Shown one piece after another: positions 60,701-64,000 of a stretch of DNA of 64,000 bases (its first letter is position 1; each line of letters opens with the position of its first letter). This DNA is from 79-D21 sp022839995 (GTDB taxonomy: Bacteria; Synergistota; Synergistia; Synergistales; 79-D21). Under the pieces are notes generated by a model. The model was not told where the DNA came from. It saw only the letters and a program-made list of their open reading frames with translations, and searched no databases. The stretch is from positions 1-64,000 of the forward strand of contig JALHIN010000013.1 in the NCBI GenBank assembly GCA_022839995.1, given 5' to 3'. The position numbers and the translations under genes are program-made.

Positions 60701-62723
60701 GTTCGTGAAGGTGGGGTCCTTCATCGACCGGCTTTTCCAGGAAGCGACCAGTCCCGACGAGTGGTCCGTCCTCTGTTTCGACCCGGACACCGGGGAATCC
60801 CGTTACCGGCCCATCAAGGCCATTTTGAGCCACACCCACGACGGGGACCTGTACGAGATCAGGACCGCCTACGGACGATCCGTCACCGTGACCGGGGAAC
60901 ACAGCGTCTTCGTGAGAGGAGACGGCGGAAAGCCCGTCCTGAAGCGGGGTGACTCCATCCGGCCCGGGGATGTCCTGGCCTGCCTTTCCAGGCTGCCGGC
61001 CAACGAAACGGCCCCGGAGCGGATCGACCTTGTCCGGGCCCTCAGGGAAGCCGCGGCGGACGAGGACATCGTCCTTCGGGGACCTGCCGTGGAGGAATTT
61101 CAGAAAGAGCTTGCCGAGCCTCGCGTGCGGATTTCGGAGACCCTGGGCCAACTTCTCCACGACACGCGAACCACCGTCGGGCTTCCCCTGAAAGAGGCCT
61201 GCCATGCGCTCGGCGTTTCCCACCCCTGCACGCTGCACGCGTGGGAAAAAGGAACCTCACGGCCGACCGAAAGCCATTTCAGGGCCTACACGGCCCTGCT
61301 GGGCATCGATGAGGGCCGCATCGAAGGCGAATACTCCCTCGAACCGAGCGCGCTCGACCGGACGTGGGAAGAACGGCACGGGGGAGCCCCCGCAAACCGG
61401 GTGCGACCGTACTTCAGCCTGGCCGACCTCCCCATGGAGTCCATCGAGGCCCTCGGGGATGAAGTCGTTTTGACCCCGAGGGATACCGCGGACCAGGCGA
61501 TCCCCCGTACGCTCGAGGTCTCCCGGGACCTGCTGTTCCTGCTGGGTTACTTCGTCGCGGAAGGATCCTTCAGCCATCGGGCAGGCGTCCGGCTGGCCGT
61601 CGGAAAAAGGAACGAACCCCTCGTGCCCCGGCTCGCCTCGGCCTTCCGCTCCGCTTTCGGCGTGGAACCGGTCCTGTGCGAACCAGCCGAGGGCCGGGCA
61701 GCCGAACTGCAGGTCCTGAACCCCGTCATCGGATCGATCTTCAGGCATCTCTTCGGCTTCGAGAATCCGAAACCCTGGACGAAATCGGTGCCAGACCTGG
61801 TCTTCAACGTGTCCCGGGAACTCCAGGATTCCTTCCTCGAAGGCTATTTCCTGGGGGACGGCACTCTCCGCAGCCGCGGCATCGTCTTCACAACGACATC
61901 CAGGCTTCTGGCAGAGCAGATCCAGTACCTTTTCCTCGGCAGGGGCGTCCTCGCCGGCCTGACCGTACGCAAACCAGGCGGCGAACCTTCGGGCATGATC
62001 GGGGGCAAACCCATGACGAACCGTCGTGCGGTTTACACGCTCTCGGTGACGGATCCCACCGACCTCGCAGCGACCAGGGGAATCTGGAAGGGGCACGCGA
62101 ACTCCTCCCTCCTGGAGGAAACCCTGGCCAACCGGAAAGCGCCGCGCAGGAACGCGCAGCGGTCCCCGATGCCCGGCAGCCTCGTGGGGCTCCCGGTGAA
62201 AGAGGTCAGGAAGATCCCCTGCGGGGGCCGTCACGTTTACGATTTCTCGGTCGAGGGAGACGAAACCTTCGTCTGCGGCACCGGCGGCGTCTGCTGCCAC
62301 AACACAGACGCTGACGTGGACGGCGCCCACATCCGGACGCTGCTCTTGACCCTCTTCTACCGCTACATGCCCCAGCTGATCGAGAACGGACACCTGTACG
62401 TGGCCCAGCCGCCGCTGTACCGCGTGGCGGACGGAAAAACCGTCCACTACTGCTACTCCGAAAAGGAGCTGAAGGCCATCCAGGAAAAGCTGGGCGACAG
62501 GAAAAAACTGTCGATCCAGCGCTACAAGGGTCTGGGCGAAATGAACCCCGAACAGCTCTGGGAAACGACCATGGACCCCGCGCGCCGGGTCGTGAAGCGC
62601 GTCGAAGTGGAGGACGCCGTGGCCGCGGACGAGCTGTTCAGCATCCTGATGGGCGACAGCGTAGGCCCGAGGCGGGAATTCATCGAGACCCACGCCAGGG
62701 AAGTGCGAAACCTGGACGTGTAG
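57711..62723 (+). CDS. gyrB: DNA gyrase subunit B precursor with two inteins
   Basis: The frame encodes 1670 residues. Removing two inteins (431-914 and 980-1531) leaves about 634 residues of a normal GyrB. The ATPase domain has VDNSIDEAMAGF, DNGRGIPTDLHP, the GGLHGVGVSVVNALS loop and the QTKTKLGNGEIKG region. The TOPRIM domain begins EGDSAGG, is cut by intein 1, resumes SAKQGRDRHFQAILPLRGKI, is cut again after CVIM, and resumes TDADVDGAHIRTLLLTLFYR. The end NPEQLWETTMDPARRVVKRV is typical. GyrB must be spliced to work because both inserts lie in the TOPRIM core. Its ATG overlaps the remB-like stop; a strong terminator follows. Confidence 0.96.
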   Translation: MTPSAKYTAKDIQILEGLEAVRRRPGMYIGDTGPRGLHHLVYEVVDNSIDEAMAGFCTEIEVCLKADGSVSVTDNGRGIPTDLHPQTGRPAAEVVLTKLHAGGKFDKKAYQVSGGLHGVGVSVVNALSEWLEVTIWRDGMTHRQRFERGIPVTDLENGEPTEKRGTRIHFLPDPTIFSETTFSWEILSGRIRELAFLNPGLCITLKDEAEPKEKIFKYDGGIALFAEYLNRGKTTLFAPPLTIKGEKDGVIVEVSIQYNDSYLERIYAFANLIHTVEGGTHVSGFRTALTRAVNEMARRQKLLKEKDENLGGDDLKEGMTAVISVKLPEPQFEGQTKTKLGNGEIKGIVDSIVYEGLMELLEDRSDVLKPLVENAVKARQAREAARKARDLVRRKSAMSGLELPGKLADCSSKNPAECELYIVEGDSAGGCFSGDTMVRLASGKALSFKQLAEDWENGIVHFGYATNKAGDIRIVPLIEPRRTRKDAPLVEVELDNGQKLRCTPDHLFRLRDGSYRQAKDLVGDDSLMPLRIRFTERGENPGPGYEMVWMNGQHRWVHTHHLADMYNLVSHVYEKARGPMRHHRNLNKQDNDPRNIARLTKEEHLSLHAGIARETIAKIWQNPEYRERKLRSLSENAKRMWRDPAYRNHMSERIRLERKNPEINRKLMEGFLKWYGALDQEAKLRYANKLRDLQHRYWSSEENRELQAKRVHEYYLSHPELREELRKKARLEWADPSLRDWRSEATREQWSNPNFRKNHSEVVRVWWQDHPEHAKKLVRACKRRWNDPTAREKVIRALERWRHESSQEEKSRRIREGHRDKGLKLLNRLLKEAPADLVQAYDGLRSREAPTAPRFETLLEKHFLGNREALLEAASNYNHKVKAVRFLEEREDVYDLTVEHYHNFALEAGIFVHNSAKQGRDRHFQAILPLRGKILNVEKARLDRIFSNQEIKTIIQALGAGVGEDFDPNKLRYHHCVIMSVDGESCTLVRDKSGTVRFVKVGSFIDRLFQEATSPDEWSVLCFDPDTGESRYRPIKAILSHTHDGDLYEIRTAYGRSVTVTGEHSVFVRGDGGKPVLKRGDSIRPGDVLACLSRLPANETAPERIDLVRALREAAADEDIVLRGPAVEEFQKELAEPRVRISETLGQLLHDTRTTVGLPLKEACHALGVSHPCTLHAWEKGTSRPTESHFRAYTALLGIDEGRIEGEYSLEPSALDRTWEERHGGAPANRVRPYFSLADLPMESIEALGDEVVLTPRDTADQAIPRTLEVSRDLLFLLGYFVAEGSFSHRAGVRLAVGKRNEPLVPRLASAFRSAFGVEPVLCEPAEGRAAELQVLNPVIGSIFRHLFGFENPKPWTKSVPDLVFNVSRELQDSFLEGYFLGDGTLRSRGIVFTTTSRLLAEQIQYLFLGRGVLAGLTVRKPGGEPSGMIGGKPMTNRRAVYTLSVTDPTDLAATRGIWKGHANSSLLEETLANRKAPRRNAQRSPMPGSLVGLPVKEVRKIPCGGRHVYDFSVEGDETFVCGTGGVCCHNTDADVDGAHIRTLLLTLFYRYMPQLIENGHLYVAQPPLYRVADGKTVHYCYSEKELKAIQEKLGDRKKLSIQRYKGLGEMNPEQLWETTMDPARRVVKRVEVEDAVAADELFSILMGDSVGPRREFIETHAREVRNLDV
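59001..60452 (+). other. Intein 1 of GyrB (Cys1, HNH endonuclease type)
   Basis: 484 residues inserted after EGDSAGG. Block A CFSGDTMVRLASGKALSF starts with Cys1; block B has CTPDHLFRLRDG; block F is VYDLTVEHYHNFALEAG; block G ends GIFVHN, followed by Ser as +1 residue. The centre holds an HNH-like motif (RHHRNLNKQDNDPRNIARL, KEEHLSLHA) and then a row of short Trp-containing repeats: IWQNPEYRERK, MWRDPAYRNHM, EWADPSLRDWR, QWSNPNFRKNH, RWNDPTAREK. These resemble NUMOD3 DNA-binding repeats of homing endonucleases. The insert is poorer in G+C than its host gene; 59641-59700 has 28 of 60. Confidence 0.92.
60648..62303 (+). other. Intein 2 of GyrB (Ser1, LAGLIDADG endonuclease type)
   Basis: 552 residues inserted between RYHHCVIM and TDADVDGAH. 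It starts with Ser (SVDGESCTLVRDKSGTVR), has block B TVTGEHSVFVRGDGG, block F HVYDFSVEGDETFV and ends GGVCCHN with Thr as +1. The two LAGLIDADG helices are LLFLLGYFVAEGSF and FLEGYFLGDGTL. Between block B and the endonuclease there is an HTH-like stretch, TVGLPLKEACHALGVSHPCT. Base composition is like the host gene, unlike intein 1, so it has probably been resident longer. Confidence 0.92.
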
Positions 62724-62750
62724 GGACGGCGGATTTTTCGAAAAACAGAG

Positions 62751-62778
62751 GCCCCCGGCGAAAGCCGGGGGCTTTTTT
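62751..62778 (+). terminator. Terminator of gyrB
   Basis: A perfect 9-bp stem (62751-62759 with 62764-62772) with a GAAA loop is followed by six T. Confidence 0.95.
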
Positions 62779-62867
62779 CACGGTTTGCCCAGGGTTTTCC
62801 GGATGACCCGGTCCTGGGGCGAACCCTTTTCGACGGGCGTCCACGGCGCCCACGAAGGTTCCACTAG

Positions 62868-63185
62868 TCACTGGTCCACCATGTGCCCCTTGAAGTCGTA
62901 GGTGTAGGCGTCCAGGGCCCGGTAGGCGTTCCGCTTCGGGGAGTAGTGCCACTGGAGGACATCCGTGATCTTCCGGGCGGCGTAGTCCACCCGCACCCAG
63001 ATTTCCACGATTTTCTCGCCCGTTTCGGCATCCTTCAGTTCCTTCACGCCCGCAGGGCTGAAAAGCCAAGCTTTCTCAGCCTCGGCAAAAACCGGCCTGA
63101 AGGAGTCCATCGGCGGAACCGCTGCCAGGGAAGGGAGAGGCCAGGCAAAAAAGCAGGCAAGGACCAGAGCGATTATTTTCATCAT
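62868..63185 (-). CDS. Small secreted protein of unknown function
   Basis: A 105-residue protein with a clear signal peptide (IIALVLACFFAWPLPSLA, cleavage before AVPPMDSF). The mature part reads WLFSPAGVKELKDAETGEK, IWVRVDYAARKITDVLQWHY and RALDAYTYDFKGHMVDQ. Its short repeated strand-turn pattern suggests a beta-rich surface or periplasmic protein. No family recognised. Two tandem ATG codons (63185, 63182) are possible starts and neither has a strong ribosome site. Confidence 0.65.
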   Translation of the reverse strand: MMKIIALVLACFFAWPLPSLAAVPPMDSFRPVFAEAEKAWLFSPAGVKELKDAETGEKIVEIWVRVDYAARKITDVLQWHYSPKRNAYRALDAYTYDFKGHMVDQ

Positions 63186-63301
63186 ATGGATAATGTATCA
63201 TTATGATGCATCCTTGTCACCCGGAAACGATAGCCCCCTTATCCTGTCGCTCTCCCCTGCTAGACTCGCCGCAACAAAAGCGAAAAAGGAGAGTGGTCCT
63301 C

Positions 63302-64000
63302 ATGAACGGGTCCGGAACGAACGGCGGCAGGGAACCCGAGCTGGCCTCCGCCTGGCTGAAGCGCCTTCACGCAGGGCAACCGAAGACCGTCGGCGAGCTG
63401 ACCGTGTTCCCGCTTTTCTGGGAAGTCCCGGGCGTCTTTCCCTACCTCACCCTTGGGGAAGCCCTCGAAAACGGGACCGTCACGATCACGGAAGTGAGCC
63501 AGGGCGGATCCGTCCCGGAGCTGGCCGTGGAAAACGCGGGAGAGACGGCAGTCCTGCTGCTTGACGGGGAAGAGTTGCGCGGGGCCAAGCAGAACCGCGT
63601 CCTGAACACCTCGATCCTCCTGGCCCCGAAAAGCCGCTCGGTGATCCCCGTCAGCTGCACGGAGCAGGGGCGATGGCACTACGTGTCCAACGCCTTCGAG
63701 GATTCGGGCTTCGTCATGTCCCGCAGCGCCCGGCTCGAGAAGAACCTTTCCGTGTCCGCCTCGCTGAAAGCCGGGCGAGCGCACCGCAGCGACCAGGGAG
63801 CTGTCTGGGAAGCCATCCGGGACCTGTCGGAAAAAGCCGGGGTCCGTTCGGAAACGGGCGCCCAGCGCGATGTATTCGAGGCGCGGAGGAAGGCCCTGTC
63901 CGGCATCGAGGGGGAAATTCCCAGCCTGGAGAAACAGTGCGGGCTCCTGGTCTTCGCCCAGGGGAAACCCGTGGGGTTCGACGCCGTTTCCCTGCCTTCT
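63302..64000 (+). CDS. ARPP-1-like protein, N-terminal part (3' end outside window)
   Basis: The frame is open for 233 codons to the last base. It reads VGELTVFPLFWEVPGVFPYL, YLTLGEALENGTVTITEVSQ, GSVPELAVENAGETAVLLLD and GEELRGAKQNRVLNTSILLA, followed by SRSVIPVSCTEQGRWHY. This matches the ARPP-1 (ARG and rhodanese-phosphatase-superfamily-associated) domain, seen in bacteria and archaea with unknown function. No signal peptide. Good site AAAGGAGAG before ATG 63302. Confidence 0.75.
   Translation, partial: MNGSGTNGGREPELASAWLKRLHAGQPKTVGELTVFPLFWEVPGVFPYLTLGEALENGTVTITEVSQGGSVPELAVENAGETAVLLLDGEELRGAKQNRVLNTSILLAPKSRSVIPVSCTEQGRWHYVSNAFEDSGFVMSRSARLEKNLSVSASLKAGRAHRSDQGAVWEAIRDLSEKAGVRSETGAQRDVFEARRKALSGIEGEIPSLEKQCGLLVFAQGKPVGFDAVSLPS

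Noticed and set aside
57711..62723. gyrB as a fusion of gyrase with unrelated enzymes
   Set aside because: Splicing blocks A, B, F and G and the HN plus Ser/Thr junctions show two inteins, not domain fusions.

Overview
The window is a 64 kb piece of a GC-rich bacterial chromosome carrying mostly ordinary, tightly packed genes. Shine-Dalgarno sites are strong, ATGA/GTGA overlaps are frequent, and many GC-rich hairpin terminators are visible. The gene content points to a strictly anaerobic, amino-acid-fermenting bacterium: pyruvate:ferredoxin oxidoreductase, split glycine decarboxylase (GcvPA/GcvPB), serine hydroxymethyltransferase, gamma-glutamyltranspeptidase, D-aminoacylase, M20 peptidases, a sodium:alanine symporter, a TRAP transporter, tungstate uptake and a probable selenoprotein. 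A member of the Synergistota fits best, but this is inferred from gene content, not from a marker phylogeny. No rRNA, tRNA or CRISPR array was seen.

Layout. 1-5870 is a decaying region. It holds the tail of an unidentified gene, a frameshifted IS110-like transposase remnant (274-939), broken genes (GNAT acetyltransferase, internally deleted alanine/ornithine-racemase-like gene, universal stress protein, aspartate/glutamate racemase fragment), and intact gamma-glutamyltranspeptidase and DUF2202 genes. It closes with a second, internally deleted copy of the same element (5752-5868). 5890-13130 holds DUF1232 and DUF1847 genes, then a redox/tungsten block. In that block a TlpA-like lipoprotein sits behind a cyclic-di-GMP-I (GEMM) riboswitch with a terminator. 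Diverging from it is a WtpBCA-type tungstate transporter behind a molybdenum/tungsten-cofactor-type riboswitch. Next comes a second TlpA-like gene whose first active-site cysteine codon is TGA, followed by a candidate SECIS hairpin: a probable selenoprotein.

13229-20523 (minus) is a six-gene operon: two short-chain dehydrogenases, GcvPA, GcvPB, an ATP-NAD-kinase-like protein and an NhaC antiporter. 20634-37556 holds an amidohydrolase-GntR-EamA operon, a flavin oxidoreductase with an MFS carrier, an SfsA/PolX/aldolase cluster, a frameshifted YibE/F gene, an alkaline phosphatase, a VOC protein coupled to an MFS carrier, an ArsA-type ATPase with a small partner, and a PEBP protein. 37795-43416 carries pyruvate:ferredoxin oxidoreductase, then a GntR regulator coupled to an ASKHA (RACo-like) protein.

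43525-54929 (minus) is a nine-gene amino-acid/peptide catabolic operon: alanine symporter, two YgeY-like M20 hydrolases, threonine-synthase-like enzyme, fold-type-II PLP enzyme, D-aminoacylase and TRAP DctP-Q-M. A LysR regulator diverges from it. 56041-64000 holds glyA, a small RemB-like gene, a gyrB interrupted by two unrelated inteins (one with an HNH, one with a LAGLIDADG endonuclease), a small secreted protein and the start of an ARPP-1-like gene.

The strongest signals for a second look are the probable selenoprotein, the two riboswitches with terminators, the doubly intein-bearing gyrB, and the cluster of decayed genes between the two element remnants.
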